The notes below the pieces were generated by a model. It saw nothing but the letters and a program-made list of their open reading frames with translations. It was not told where the DNA came from and did not search any database. A stretch of 64,000 bases of DNA, taken from Zymoseptoria tritici IPO323 (Eukaryota; Ascomycota; Dothideomycetes; Mycosphaerellales; Mycosphaerellaceae). Location: contig NC_018214.1 in NCBI RefSeq assembly GCF_000219625.1, positions 2,294,001 through 2,358,000 of the forward strand, given 5' to 3'. Positions 30,670 to 41,062 of the stretch are shown here, piece by piece; the stretch's first letter is position 1; the number at the start of each line of letters is the position of its first letter. A program made the translations under genes and the position numbers.

Positions 30670-31658
30670 ATGATCGCACGGTTGTCCCTTGCTTTGCGCT
30701 TGGCCGCGACATTCTACACCGCCCTGGCCTCGGCAGCTTCACAACAACCTCTTGGGGTCGAATTACCTGGTTACAAAGTAGGCCAGCCTATACCGGTCTC
30801 CTGCCTAAACCGGACAGTGTATGATAGCACCCGCTCAACAACTTTTCGACTTCACATTGACCATTTCTTCACAGTGACACCGGCGAACACATTACCGACG
30901 AGTCCGGCCAACTGTCCTACGTGCCTGCCTTCCGCTGTAATGAGACTGGTCGGCCTCTCGAGCTCGTCTTTGGCGTAGAAAAGGACATCAATTGCACAAT
31001 CGACTTTATCGACGACCCGTTTTTCCACCTCCTCGAATTCTACGTCCACAACGATGCGCCGCTTACATGTCGAGTTCCCTCGAAACCTCTCCCGCCGGCG
31101 GTGATGGAAAAAGAGTTTAAGGAGGGCACAAAGGACAACACGGATGGGCAAGGGAGCTTGAGCGATGTGTATACGCCGATGATCATTGCATTGACGGGCA
31201 CGCTGCAGCTCAGTCATCTGCATGTTAGCACGAGTATGAACGTGTTACTGCATGCGGCGCCGAAGTCGATTTCGCCGGGAACGATCGCTGCGGCGACGGC
31301 GTATTCGATTTCGAGGGATCCGCCCTCGAGACTAGTCATTGGAGACCCGTTGCCGTTCAGGTTCAGTGTGAGGTGGTACCCGAATACACAATTGCCTTCT
31401 GGTTGGGCCGGCGTGGGTGGACATTTGACGCTCAGCACAATGGTGTACTGCGTACTTTCGGCGTTGGCTTCAGCGGCGATATGTGTGGCATATTTCAGAG
31501 GAGTGGAGTTACCGAGGAGGCTGAAGAGTCACGGAAAAGATCGGCTGGGCGGCATGGAGAGGGGTGGACTGGGTGGATACGGCCTCGCAGGTGCGAACGG
31601 ATACGGCATGCCAGTCACGAATGGGTTCGGAGTGTATGGCATTGGGAAGAGGGACTAG
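30670..31658 (+). CDS. Type I single-pass membrane protein of unknown function
   Basis: Exons 30670..30818 and 30875..31658 (56-bp intron, GTATGA...TTGAC...ACAG) give 310 residues. A signal peptide (MIARLSLALRLAATFYTALA) is followed by a lumenal or extracellular domain with several Cys and N-glycosylation sequons (CLNRT, FRCNET, INCT). One transmembrane helix follows (MVYCVLSALASAAICVAYF), then a basic segment and a Gly/Tyr/Asn-rich cytosolic tail. The layout suggests a secretory-pathway membrane protein. I know similar fungal proteins only as uncharacterised. Confidence 0.75.
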
Positions 31659-31981
31659 GACGGTGATGTCAAAAGCATTCTACAGCGTACGCATGAGATA
31701 CCAGTTCGAGCGAATGTACTGATATTGTTTGATATGACAGTCATCCTTCCATCGTTCTTCAGACTTGGCGACATTGCTCTCAGCCTTCTTTCCCGAGGCG
31801 TGCAGCACCATTTGCCGCCTGACTGAGAATGTTAGTGCCGGCTCACGACGAAGCCATTCCATCATGGTGAGGGAAACGTGAGAGCTGCTCGAGAGTGAGA
31901 TCAGCCCTGCGACCATCCGCAAGACTGCTCACTGGCATCTGCTGTTTGTGCCGAAGTTCCTAGCCAATTGCCCTGAAGCCC
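31659..31981. other. Intergenic region between convergent genes
   Basis: 323 bp between two convergent stops; terminators expected, nothing specific seen. Confidence 0.45.
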
Positions 31982-32704
31982 TCACGCACCCTCGTCCTTG
32001 CCGAAGAACACCCAGCGTCTCTCGACATCCACCACGCAGTCGTCGTCCTCATCGACCTCTTCGACAGAAGGCCGCCGATATTTGCCCTTGGAGTCTCCTC
32101 CGCGAGAAGGGGCGTCCAGCTTGTCGCAAATCATGCACCTAGCGCTCTTTTGGCCGCGACGAGGGGCTTCAGCCCGGAGTACGTCCAGACAGTCCTTGCA
32201 GTATACGTGAGAGCACGACGCCAGCTGCTGCGGATCCTGAAGAGGCCACCAACATTTGTCACACGACTGATCCGCCTCCGAAGCGGCGCCCGTGGTGCTG
32301 GCTTTCTTTGACTTGGTCTGCGGCAGTTCATCTTCTTTCTTCTTTGGCTTGGAGTGTTTCCTGCTGGAATGCTCCTCGAGATTCTCGCTTGACTTCTGCG
32401 CGCCCATTGACGGCTCGACATTTTCCTTCCCGTTGGATTTGGCTCGCTTGCTGCTGCGCTCTCCCTCGGCAGTTTGGTTGTTGGAGTCTGCGCGGCGCTT
32501 GCTGCCTGGATTGCGGAGTTTCTTCTTCTCCTTCTCCAGCTTCTCCACCTTCGCCAGCTTTTCTTCATACTCGAGTTTCTTAGCTTTCTGCTGTTTTTCA
32601 TCCTCGCAGATCTCAGCTTTGAGGCGCCGCAATTCGATATTGATTTCGTTCTCACGCTCGAGATTGGTTCTACCAGCAGCGCCACGGGAAGCACGGTCGC
32701 CCAT
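31982..32704 (-). CDS. RING finger protein with N-terminal coiled coil
   Basis: 240 residues, no intron. Residues 15-65 form a highly charged coiled coil (KLEYEEKLAKVEKLEKEKKK). A Lys/Ser-rich basic middle follows with nuclear-localisation-like clusters (SKRAKSNGK). The RING reads CDKCWW ... CSHVYCKDCLDVL ... CMIC, with C3HC4-type spacing. A predicted E3 ubiquitin or SUMO ligase, likely nuclear. It is the first of five same-strand genes of related plan and shares their upstream element. Substrate unknown. Confidence 0.75.
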   Translation of the reverse strand: MGDRASRGAAGRTNLERENEINIELRRLKAEICEDEKQQKAKKLEYEEKLAKVEKLEKEKKKLRNPGSKRRADSNNQTAEGERSSKRAKSNGKENVEPSMGAQKSSENLEEHSSRKHSKPKKKEDELPQTKSKKASTTGAASEADQSCDKCWWPLQDPQQLASCSHVYCKDCLDVLRAEAPRRGQKSARCMICDKLDAPSRGGDSKGKYRRPSVEEVDEDDDCVVDVERRWVFFGKDEGA

Positions 32705-32831
32705 GGTGACGTGAGAAGCCGTGGGCTTTGGACGTGATTGAGGAGATGTTTGTTGGTGTGGAGGTAGAAGTGCAAGATTGAGTATGTGTCGTTGAGTGTC
32801 TTATGCTCGGAACCAGCGGCATGAGACTTAT

Positions 32832-32869
32832 GGACCGCGATCCACTGCAGCCTGGCGCTCCGAGTGAAG
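32832..32869 (-). promoter_or_regulatory. Bipartite upstream element, copy 1
   Basis: Plus-strand reading: GGACCGC, 16 nt, TGGCGCT, then AGTGAAG. It lies 128 bp upstream of the start at 32704. Three related genes carry the same arrangement. Confidence 0.5.
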
Positions 32870-33237
32870 CAAAATGGTATTCGCATATGACAATCATTGA
32901 CATTGTCACAAGCAGAGATCTTCGCATTATGGTTCGCCTTCATTCTGTGGACCTCTGGAAGTATCAGGATCTTCACGAGGGAATCACAACATGTGAGCAC
33001 GCTTCTGCTCCGCTCATCGAATATTAGTCAAGGCTGGTCAAGGTTCGAGTCTTGACTTAGTATTGCTACACTGCTGAGACGGTCGTCCACTTTATGAAAT
33101 CCGTTTACCAACTTTTCTGAGTCGAAGAGCTTCTACCGCCGCTCCTGTGACCTCCGCCAGCCAACTACATGTCATTGGCCACCGATTCGAGCGAAATCCC
33201 TCTCCTTTGTCCAGAGCAGCATCCCTGTCAGAACTGC

Positions 33238-34515
33238 TCAGTCGTGTCTGCGATCCAAGTCCTGAAGTGGCCGCGAGCTTGATGGTCGGAGGATCAGGCG
33301 GATGATGGGTTTGACGTCTTCTTCCTCCTCTTCATCGGCGTCTTCAGCAGAAGCTGCGTGGTAATTACTCTTAGAGCCTTGCTGCTTGTCCGAGGCGGAA
33401 TCGCTGAGCGGTGTCACACTCAAGAAAAGCTCGCCGCACTTCAAGCAGGTAGGATGATCGAGCCCGCAACGCTTGGCCTGATCCTGAAGGATCTTCACAC
33501 ACTGCTCGCAGTAAATGTGGGAGCACGACGTGATCTGCGGCTCGCAAGGATCCCGGAGACAGCTGCAACAGCCATTGTCCACCGCGGGAGCTTGCTCTGG
33601 GGTGATTGTCTTGGTCACCATGATCTGCTCCACGAAAAAGCCTTCTTTCTGCTCGTTCTCCACAGCCGCAGTCTCTGCAGGACCCAGCCACTTGACCACG
33701 CTGCGATATGCCACCTCATATTCCGTGAGACTGTTCTTGTACTTGTCCCCATGCGCGCCCTTGAGGTGACGAAGGAGGCTTGCACCAGGCCTAAGTGCTT
33801 GCTTACGGCCACCCCGGTTGATCATATTGCCGGAGCATTCCATGCAGCGCAGCTCGGCGAGGCGTTCGTTCGGCATCAGACAAACGGTTGGGAAAGTCTC
33901 GTTGATGGACTTGAACTGAAGATTCCTCGGGGCGCGGTTCCTTGTCGCTGGGTTCCATTCAGCTGGCGTCGGCATTCCTGGGAAGTCGTCTACCTTTTTC
34001 TCCTCGGTACCGTCCTCCTCGGATTCCTCTTCTTCTGACTGCTGCGCTTCTTCCATTGGTTCCTCTCCTGATTCGTCGTCGAACCGTCCGTGGTGTCTCT
34101 GTTCAGCCGCTGACCCATCTTCCAACTCCTCATCGCCGGCACCATCGCTCAGCACTCCTCCAGCGCCCTCGTTATCCTCAAAGCCCATGTCACGATCCTC
34201 CCAACTGTTTGCAGCGGCAGGGGAGTGGGATTCCGAGAGGTCGACCACCTTCACCGTCTTTGCACCGACAGTGATTTGGTCCTGCGTATCTCTCTTGGTC
34301 CGCTTCTCGCCGGGCCCCTGTTCGACACCTTGACTCGAAGACCGAACGCTTCGCTTGCCTTTTCGATTGCGCGCCAGCCTTGCTTTCTCATACTCAAGCC
34401 TCATACCTTGCTCTTCATGTTCTAATTGACGAGCTTTGTGGCGCCATAGCTGGAGCTTGTACTCGTATTCGAGTTCGAGTTCGGTGTCACTGGGCCCAAG
34501 GCTACGGTCGTCCAT
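33238..34515 (-). CDS. C2-H2 finger and RING finger protein of the tandem family
   Basis: Start MDDRSLGPSD (34515) is chosen over ATG 34605 because family members begin alike and the shared upstream element then sits 137 bp away. 425 residues. A coiled coil at about 10-45 is followed by an acidic middle. The family finger reads FPTVCLMPNERLAELRCMEC then LLRHLKGAH, that is C-x2-C ... H-x4-H. A RING follows (CCSCLRD ... CSHIYCEQCVKI ... CLKCGEL). The C-terminus is acidic. Predicted nuclear E3 ligase with a nucleic-acid- or protein-binding finger. No named family recognised. Confidence 0.7.
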   Translation of the reverse strand: MDDRSLGPSDTELELEYEYKLQLWRHKARQLEHEEQGMRLEYEKARLARNRKGKRSVRSSSQGVEQGPGEKRTKRDTQDQITVGAKTVKVVDLSESHSPAAANSWEDRDMGFEDNEGAGGVLSDGAGDEELEDGSAAEQRHHGRFDDESGEEPMEEAQQSEEEESEEDGTEEKKVDDFPGMPTPAEWNPATRNRAPRNLQFKSINETFPTVCLMPNERLAELRCMECSGNMINRGGRKQALRPGASLLRHLKGAHGDKYKNSLTEYEVAYRSVVKWLGPAETAAVENEQKEGFFVEQIMVTKTITPEQAPAVDNGCCSCLRDPCEPQITSCSHIYCEQCVKILQDQAKRCGLDHPTCLKCGELFLSVTPLSDSASDKQQGSKSNYHAASAEDADEEEEEDVKPIIRLILRPSSSRPLQDLDRRHD

Positions 34516-34651
34516 AATTTCGTGTGGATCCGGAGATCGTGATGTTGCGAGCGAAATCCTTGTTATGGTCCTTGTTGCGATGAGGAAGAATTCGAGAAAA
34601 CGCAATGCCTATCAGGAAACGCTTCGTGTTCTCCAATGGCCTTAATCTTGC

Positions 34652-34690
34652 GGACCGCCTCGCACTAGCGTCTTGGCGCTTCTAGTGAAG
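34652..34690 (-). promoter_or_regulatory. Bipartite upstream element, copy 2
   Basis: Plus-strand reading: GGACCGC, then TTGGCGCT, then AGTGAAGTGAA. 137 bp upstream of the start at 34515. Confidence 0.5.
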
Positions 34691-35159
34691 TGAAACTAGT
34701 TACTGTCCTAGTATGCACATAAATGTTTGTATTGTGGGTATATGTCGCTGGTAGACATCGCGCTGGATGATGAGGAGTCCAATTTAAGTCATCTGCGATC
34801 TCTCTTATCGTCGCTATTGGGCTGCACACGGCGTATAGCTCTATTCGGTCCTCGTACGATTTTATGAACGTCTATACTAGTGCATTGGTAGGCCTCCCAT
34901 CATCTCCGGCGACTGAGAATACCATCCGGCGGTGGAGAAGGAATGCGAAATCTGGCAACTCCAAGGCTGCAGCAGTATACAGGGCACTGTGACCGCAACC
35001 CGTTGTCTCGTTCTCCAAGGCAGATCGGAAGTCTCGCAAACGAGCCGCTCAACAAGAGCATGCTCTGAACCCGCTCTCTTGAAAACCCCTCACCCTTCCA
35101 CTGCTCGATCGTTTCCGGATCCCATTGTTCCTCTTGAGCTCTGCTTTTTGATATCTCCT
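34691..35159. other. Intergenic region in the finger-gene array
   Basis: About 470 bp. No gene supported; contains the 3' region of the minus-strand gene at 35160. Confidence 0.4.
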
Positions 35160-36233
35160 TCACTTCCTCGCTGAACGCTGCCACATATTTACCAGACCTC
35201 CGCCTCCGGGAGCAGACTTCCTGGCCGCCTTGACAGGACTGTCAATCGATGGCATGTCCATGCCGCCCATGTGCTGCGCCATCGGAATCTTCATCCCAGC
35301 TCTCCAACGATCAACCAATGGTTTGCTGTCATTCTCGTCATCGTCGTCTTCATCAATGCTCAGAGTCGGTGTCGGACTGGACTGGACTCTACGCTCTTTC
35401 TCGACAGCATCCCGCTTTCGAAAATGCGCTTGCGAGTGCTGGTCAAAGACCGGCTCAATGATGTATTTCGGACCGGTATTGCAAGTCACAGCCGTGACCT
35501 CCGCGTTGCTCAGCGTCTTGTAGACACTCCGCTGCATCATCTCCTTCTCGTTGAGCTTGTTTCTTGCGTAGAATTCCCGGTGTGTGATGTAGTGTCTGTG
35601 CAAGCTGGCGCCCGCTTCGAGCCAGAATGGATCGCCTTTACGGTAGGCGGCATTTGCACCGCAGTGAAAGCAGCGGAGTTCGGCGAGTGATCCGTCGGGC
35701 ATCCTACATATGCTGGGGTAGTCGATGTTGATGGGTGTGTACTTGTGCTGAGATTTGAGCATGACCATCGCCTCCTGATCGGCATAATTTGAGCCGGGAG
35801 ACTCAGCGTAGCTGATTGTGGGCCTTCGTGGCACTTCTGGGGTTGCGATCTCCGGCGGAGGTGGTGTTGTCAGGTCGATGAAGTTGAACATTGTCAATAC
35901 TGGCCTCTCAATGCCGGGCTCAGTCTTCATTCGTTTGCTTTCGACTGTTCGACGGGTATCATCAACAGCGTCAAGGGTGCGCTTCGTGCCCCTCGTAGTA
36001 GTTTGTGCCGCCGGACGGGCATCTCCGCGAGGTCGTATGTTCGTGGATGACTTGAGCTGTTGTGCCAGCAAGAGTTTGCGCCTCTTGCTCTCCAGCTGCT
36101 TCTTTGCAATCTTCGCCTCCTCTTTCGCAATCTCCAGAAGCTGATCGTCAAGATCTGCTAGCTCCAAAGCGAACCCGCCATCGACTGAGGGTTCCAGTCT
36201 GTCGTCATCGACAATAACTTTCTCGTCCACCAT
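35160..36233 (-). CDS. C2-H2 finger protein of the tandem family
   Basis: 357 residues, no intron. N-terminal coiled coil (LADLDDQLLEIAKEEAKIAK), basic segment, then the family finger YPSICRMPDGSLAELRCFHC ... SLHRHYITH (C-x2-C ... H-x3-H). C-terminal motif KSAPGGGGLVNMW matches KSAPGGGALAYAW of the neighbouring paralogue. No RING. The paired residues suggest zinc binding; function unknown, probably nuclear (basic clusters, FIDLT-type motif). Confidence 0.7.
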   Translation of the reverse strand: MVDEKVIVDDDRLEPSVDGGFALELADLDDQLLEIAKEEAKIAKKQLESKRRKLLLAQQLKSSTNIRPRGDARPAAQTTTRGTKRTLDAVDDTRRTVESKRMKTEPGIERPVLTMFNFIDLTTPPPPEIATPEVPRRPTISYAESPGSNYADQEAMVMLKSQHKYTPINIDYPSICRMPDGSLAELRCFHCGANAAYRKGDPFWLEAGASLHRHYITHREFYARNKLNEKEMMQRSVYKTLSNAEVTAVTCNTGPKYIIEPVFDQHSQAHFRKRDAVEKERRVQSSPTPTLSIDEDDDDENDSKPLVDRWRAGMKIPMAQHMGGMDMPSIDSPVKAARKSAPGGGGLVNMWQRSARK

Positions 36234-36371
36234 CTTGGCTGAGCCTGCAGTAGTTGGTGATCGATGATGAAGAGAGTTAAAAAGGTGGGCAGATCAGAGT
36301 GACGGTCGACGTTGACGAGTGAATGCTGCCGAGGTGGAGTCCTGTTTGTCGACCAACGGCATGGATGTGGT

Positions 36372-36414
36372 GGGCCGCAGTTTCGCTAAAACACTAGCGC
36401 CTTCGGCGAGTGAA
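36372..36414 (-). promoter_or_regulatory. Bipartite upstream element, copy 3
   Basis: Plus-strand reading: GGGCCGC, then TAGCGC, then GAGTGAA. 139 bp upstream of the start at 36233. Confidence 0.45.
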
Positions 36415-36743
36415 TCCGCATATGCAATGTTGAAGCAGCTTCCCGTTCGGGTCAAGCTACGTTTGCAACATGGAAGCATCTTTTCGAGCGGAGTAAAGGG
36501 TATCATCAGTTATGATATGGATTAGAATGTGCTAAGGACCGCGCAGGGTGTCTTTGAGATGGAAGAAGAAAAAAAGACTTCTACCGTGGTGGCATCGACT
36601 CTGCGTCTGAGCTCATGGCCCGTCGGACTGTGCCCCTGATCAAACGGAATCGCTCTCAAAAAGTTGATCATCAACTCTCATGCTTTTGTTCAACAAAGGG
36701 AACATCAGTAACTTAACGCAAGTATTCTCATACGCTGAGATGA

Positions 36744-37999
36744 TCACCTGCCGCCTCTCCACGGCCATGCGTACGCCAGTGCTCCGCCTCCAGGGGCAGA
36801 CTTTCTTGCAAACTGTTGCTTCGGCTTAGCAGCTGGCGCCCTCCCATCGTCGTCACCATCCGCCATGGAGGTCCTCGTAGCGATGCTCTCGGGCGGCGTC
36901 GGCGGTCCGGGATCTTGCTCCTCGTCGTCGTCGTCCTCCTCCTGGGCGTAGCCTCCAGGCGCAGCGGAAGCTAGTGCCTGGTTCGCTTTGCCTCCACTTT
37001 TCTTCTTCGGCCGCTGCCCACGAGACTGATCATATCTCATCTGAGCCCCTGGCGTCAAAGCGACCTCAACATGATAGTCCTCCTGCGTATCGCCTCTGAC
37101 CGCTGCAGCCTTTGCGGCAGACAGGATCTTGTAGACACTCATCTCCATCAATTCCCCACAAGTGAGCCTGCGGCCTTCCTTATTCGCCGTCAATTCTCTA
37201 TGGCAAGCGACATAGTGCGTCTGTAGACTGCGTCCGACCTCGAGAAATCGTACCTCGCCGTCGCGGAACATGGCGTTGGAATGGCAGCCGCTGCAGTGGA
37301 GTTCTGCCAGCGAACCATCTGGCATTCTGCAGATAGTTGGGAAGGCTGGGTTGATGCGTCTGTAATTGTATGGAGTATTGGGTGGCGCACTGTCTTCCGC
37401 TTCGGAGTCGGAGTCGGAGTCGTCGTTGAGGTCGAGCGACTCGGTCTCTGACTCTCTGTAATCCACGTCTGGCCTTAGTCGTGCGCCTTTGTAGAACTTG
37501 CTTCGTCGTCGTTGAGGTCGAGCGACTCGGTCTCTGACTCTCTGTAATCCACGTCTGGCCTTAGTCGTGCGCCTTTGTAGAACTTGCTTCGTCGGCGGGG
37601 TTTGACACTGTGAGATCGGCGTACGATGTCGTCCGCTGGAGAGGCTGATTTCGTCAGGTCGACGATGTCTTTCTGTGGTGGAGTCCTCGCCTCCATCAGC
37701 CCACGTTCAACCTTGATTCTCTTGTTCCCGTCTCTCCCATCGGCACGATCCTGCGTCGAGACCACAGTCTCTTTGCTCCTTTCTGTCTCCGCTACTCCAG
37801 GCTTCGCTGGCCGATGAGGTCCTTTGTTCCGAGAAAGCTTGTGTTCGTGCGCCAGCATGATCTTGCGTTTCTTGCTCTCCAGAAGTTTCCTCTCACTCTC
37901 CAGCAGCTGGTGATCGAGATCTGCGAGCTCCAGTCTGGTCTCTACATCCAGTGCAGGATTGTTGTCGTCGTCGATGATCACGGGCTTCTGATCCGCCAT
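36744..37999 (-). pseudogene. C2-H2 finger protein of the tandem family, broken by an 86-bp tandem duplication
   Basis: Two ORFs (37999..37475 and 37466..36744) share the peptide DVDYRESETESLDLNDD because an 86-bp segment is duplicated in tandem (37421-37592). 86 is not a multiple of three, so the frame breaks. With one copy removed the gene is 389 residues. It has a coiled coil (LELADLDHQLLESERKLLE), a basic middle, the finger FPTICRMPDGSLAELHCSGC ... LQTHYVACH, acidic tracts, and a C-terminal KSAPGGGALAYAW. It is the closest paralogue of the gene at 35160. As sequenced, the first ORF would give a truncated 174-residue protein without the finger. An assembly error is possible. Confidence 0.65.
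37421..37592. repeat. 86-bp perfect tandem duplication
   Basis: 37421-37506 and 37507-37592 are identical by eye. This is the cause of the reading-frame break in the finger gene. Confidence 0.85.
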
Positions 38000-38175
38000 G
38001 ATGATGCGAGGATGTGTTAGTTGTTATCCTTTGGAGTTGCTGCGGTGCACGAGGAGCTCACGGTAGTGGTATAGGATGATTTCGAATTCAAAGAGATGTA
38101 CTGCTCGAAGATGGTCAAGAATGATGGCCCCGTATATGTTGTCAAGGCCGATAGGAGGATACCGCACGGGCCAAG

Positions 38176-38218
38176 GGAGCCGCCCTCAGCTCGTGCTTAG
38201 CGCTCCTGATGAAGTGAA
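38176..38218 (-). promoter_or_regulatory. Bipartite upstream element, copy 4
   Basis: Plus-strand reading: GGAGCCGCC (weak left half), then TTAGCGCT, then GAAGTGAA. 177 bp upstream of the start at 37999. Confidence 0.4.
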
Positions 38219-38641
38219 TCCAGCAGCATATGTGATGGGAAAGCCGCTTGAAGCTAGCACCACGCTGTATTGATAGCGAAAGGAGTGATATAGAGAACCA
38301 GTAAGAGTGGACTCAAGTTTCATGTACGTCGAAGCTGGGTAAAGAGATGAACAGAAAGCTTTCCTACCTCGCAGTGCAGTTGCACATACTTTGCACAAGA
38401 CCTGGGTGTCCATGAGCTTTAGAACATGTATCATGCAAGCCACCAACGTCTTACATGTCTCGAATTTCGGACAGCACACATCTCTTCTCCTGCAACATCA
38501 CTCCAGCTCCAAAGTCGGTGCATGCCAGCCCTTGTCCCTTCTGCTCGTCTTGCACACGTTGAGCTGCCTACCTCCCGATCACTTGTTCTTTCTTGCTCAA
38601 TTCAGCAGTCCTCGTAGCATAACGTGAGCTCAATTTTCCAG
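38219..38641. other. Intergenic region in the finger-gene array
   Basis: About 420 bp without a supported gene. It holds the 3' region of the minus-strand gene at 38642. Confidence 0.4.
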
Positions 38642-39736
38642 TCACTCTTGCTTTTTCAGAGTCTTGCGAGGATTTGGCTCGTCATCGTCTTCGTCGTAGT
38701 CTGTCCGCTTGCGGCGCTTTGCCGCATCATAGGAGGTCATCTCAGATGTCTGAAGTCCCGATGACGCTACACTATACATGTCAGAGCCATCGGGCACGGC
38801 CACGTGCGAAGCCTGCATGTTCTTGCCATTATGTGCTGCATTGTCCGCGTAAGAGCGCCTCTCGTGGGGTGCACGAGCACTGCGCATACGAGCTTCTGCG
38901 TCAGCGTCGCCTGCGAGAATCTTCTCAATCTTGAAAGCAGCATGGTCACCGTTTAGGACCGAATGCTTCTCTGCAGCGGACAGTGTGCGATACGTGTCCC
39001 TCTCCACGATCTGGCGATCGGTGCGCGTGTCTTCCTTGGCTACCAAGTCTTGATGTGACGCCCTCACGTGTTGGCGGAAAGCAGGCACACCTCTGAAAAA
39101 ACGAAGAACATTGGCGGCCTTCCTCGAGTTGGCGCCGCAGACGCTACAGCGCAGCTCCACGAAGTCATTGCCGTTCGGTGCTCGAGTAATCGTGTGGAAC
39201 TCCTGGTCATCGACGACATACGAGGAGCACACGCTGGAGGGGATTTTCGTTTTAGTGCTGCGCGCACACTCTTGGTGTTCGTCAATTTGCTGTATGGCTT
39301 GCTGATCAGGGACGTCGGAGTCGAGGAGCCTGAGTTGCTGGAGCCTCATGCTACCTGTAGCGACAGCGGTGTGCGCGGGAGCAAAACCATTGCGTGCTGG
39401 TGCGTTGGCTGGAGTTTCGTTGTATTGGATGTCCTCGGGCTGTTCGTCGTTTTGCAAAGTCTGGGATTCGGGCGTGCGGACGATGTTCGTCTTGACGTTT
39501 TGTGGGTGTTCGGCGGGGACGTCGACGACAACGTGTCGCTGGAATTTCATTAGCATTGCCTTCATTCACATTTCAGAACCTCAAACCTTCTGCTGGCGCC
39601 TCAATTGCTCGATCTCGTCATTCAGCTTCAAAGTCCGCCTTGCGGATTCTGCAGCCGCTTCTTCAAGGCTCTTCTGGCCGTGCAGATAGGCGAGGCGGGC
39701 GTGAAACTCCTCCTCAGAGATGGACTCCATTTCCAT
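38642..39736 (-). CDS. C2-H2 finger protein, diverged member of the tandem family
   Basis: Exons 39736..39587 and 39538..38642 (48-bp intron, GTTTGA donor, TTCCAG acceptor) give 348 residues. The first exon encodes a coiled coil (EEEFHARLAYLHGQKSLEEA). The finger reads FHTITRAPNGNDFVELRCSVCG ... FRQHVRASH (C-x2-C ... H-x4-H), followed by the conserved TYRTLSAAE segment also seen as VYKTLSNAE and VYKILSAAK in the paralogues. The C-terminus is acidic and basic, nuclear-type. Not tied to a named family. Confidence 0.68.
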
Positions 39737-40033
39737 GTGCGATCTGTGTGAATATGGCAAACTCCGATGTGCGTGAGTGTCAGTGACAAATCTGCGTTTG
39801 TCTCCAATGTTGTTGTATCTCGCGGCGTTTGTCCTCCGGACGGGAACTTTCTGCCTGGAACCAACAACAGCGCTAGCGCGTCACCCCTTTACTTCACCCC
39901 TGCTCTTGCTCGACATTCACTTTCTTTACGTTTCCGCCCCACCACTTCACAAATCTTCATCTCTCTTCAGTTCTTCTTTCTCATGCTCCAACCTCACTCT
40001 CTCGTCCACCACCCTCCACGAATTTCTTCCAGA

Positions 40034-41062
40034 ATGGATGACGAAAACCCCTATCAAGTCAAACGCTCCATTCCCATCGACTCCAATATCCCCCTGGACT
40101 CAGTACAACAACTCATCCACGAAGCCAAGAACCCAGTGCGCGCAAGTCGCCATGCGCCAGTTCCTCCTCCAACAGCGCTGGCCAAGAAGTCCAAGATGCT
40201 GAAAGACTTGCGCAGAGCCACGGTGTGGAAGCACGGTACCCGGGATTCGCAAGCTGAGCAAATGGACGTTTGGTTTCCTAGTATTCATCACGCGAGGGAG
40301 GATCAGAGTTCGTACGAGGATGTGTCCGAGAAGGTGATCAAGATCAAGAAGGAGCCGCTTGACAACGATGAGGCCGGTCTCAGCTCTCCATCTTCAGACA
40401 TCGGGACCCTCGCGAAGTTGCCAGGTGAGCTCCGGAATCGCATCTACCGGTATGCCGTGGTTCAGTCCGAGCCGGGTCCTGTCAAAGTTACCATGCCGCC
40501 TTTTGCTTGCGCTCTGGGTGCTTGCCTCCACGCCCGCACCGGATACAACGTCCCAGCTCTCGCTCAGACATGCGCACAGCTGCGCTCGGAAGTGCTGCCC
40601 ATATTCCTCGCGGAGAACGAGGGCTTCGAGTTTGACGCTGGAACGGTGCAGCAGAGTTGTGCGGGAAATTGGCTTCGGAGTCTCGGATCGTATGCAGATT
40701 TCGTGTCTGGGATCACGCTGACAGTCGAGAGGGCGATTTGCAGAGGAGAAGAATTCATCCGGTGGACCAGCTATGCGTTTGATGTCTACGTGCCAGGGAT
40801 GGAGTTCCACGGAGGTGTGCCAGACCGCTTCGTCATCCTGCAGAAGCCCGAGGCAGTTGGCCTTGTCTGCCAATGTGCTCTGGAGACCGTGGTGAAGGGG
40901 ATGAATAGAAAGAGTTCCGCGACGCCGACGGGAGTCTTGTTGGAAGAGTTGGTGGATTCGGAGGAGCTTGCTGATCTCGTGTGGCAATTGAAGAAGACGA
41001 AGGCGCATGTATCGCATTTGAAGCGATGCAAAGGCTGTTCAGGTTTGATGTTCCATCGTTGA
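40034..41062 (+). CDS. F-box-like/2EXR-type protein of unknown function
   Basis: 342 residues from ATG 40034 (MDDENPYQVK). The frame is open further upstream, but this start has the better context. The central segment LAKLPGELRNRIYRYAVV is the short helical motif found at the start of many F-box-like/2EXR proteins in Dothideomycetes. A cysteine-containing globular region follows (ACLHARTGYNVPALAQTCAQLR). The N-terminal 120 residues are basic and low complexity. The C-terminus ends CKGCSGLMFHR. A substrate adaptor role is possible, not shown. It is divergent from the finger gene at 39736. Confidence 0.7.
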   Translation: MDDENPYQVKRSIPIDSNIPLDSVQQLIHEAKNPVRASRHAPVPPPTALAKKSKMLKDLRRATVWKHGTRDSQAEQMDVWFPSIHHAREDQSSYEDVSEKVIKIKKEPLDNDEAGLSSPSSDIGTLAKLPGELRNRIYRYAVVQSEPGPVKVTMPPFACALGACLHARTGYNVPALAQTCAQLRSEVLPIFLAENEGFEFDAGTVQQSCAGNWLRSLGSYADFVSGITLTVERAICRGEEFIRWTSYAFDVYVPGMEFHGGVPDRFVILQKPEAVGLVCQCALETVVKGMNRKSSATPTGVLLEELVDSEELADLVWQLKKTKAHVSHLKRCKGCSGLMFHR

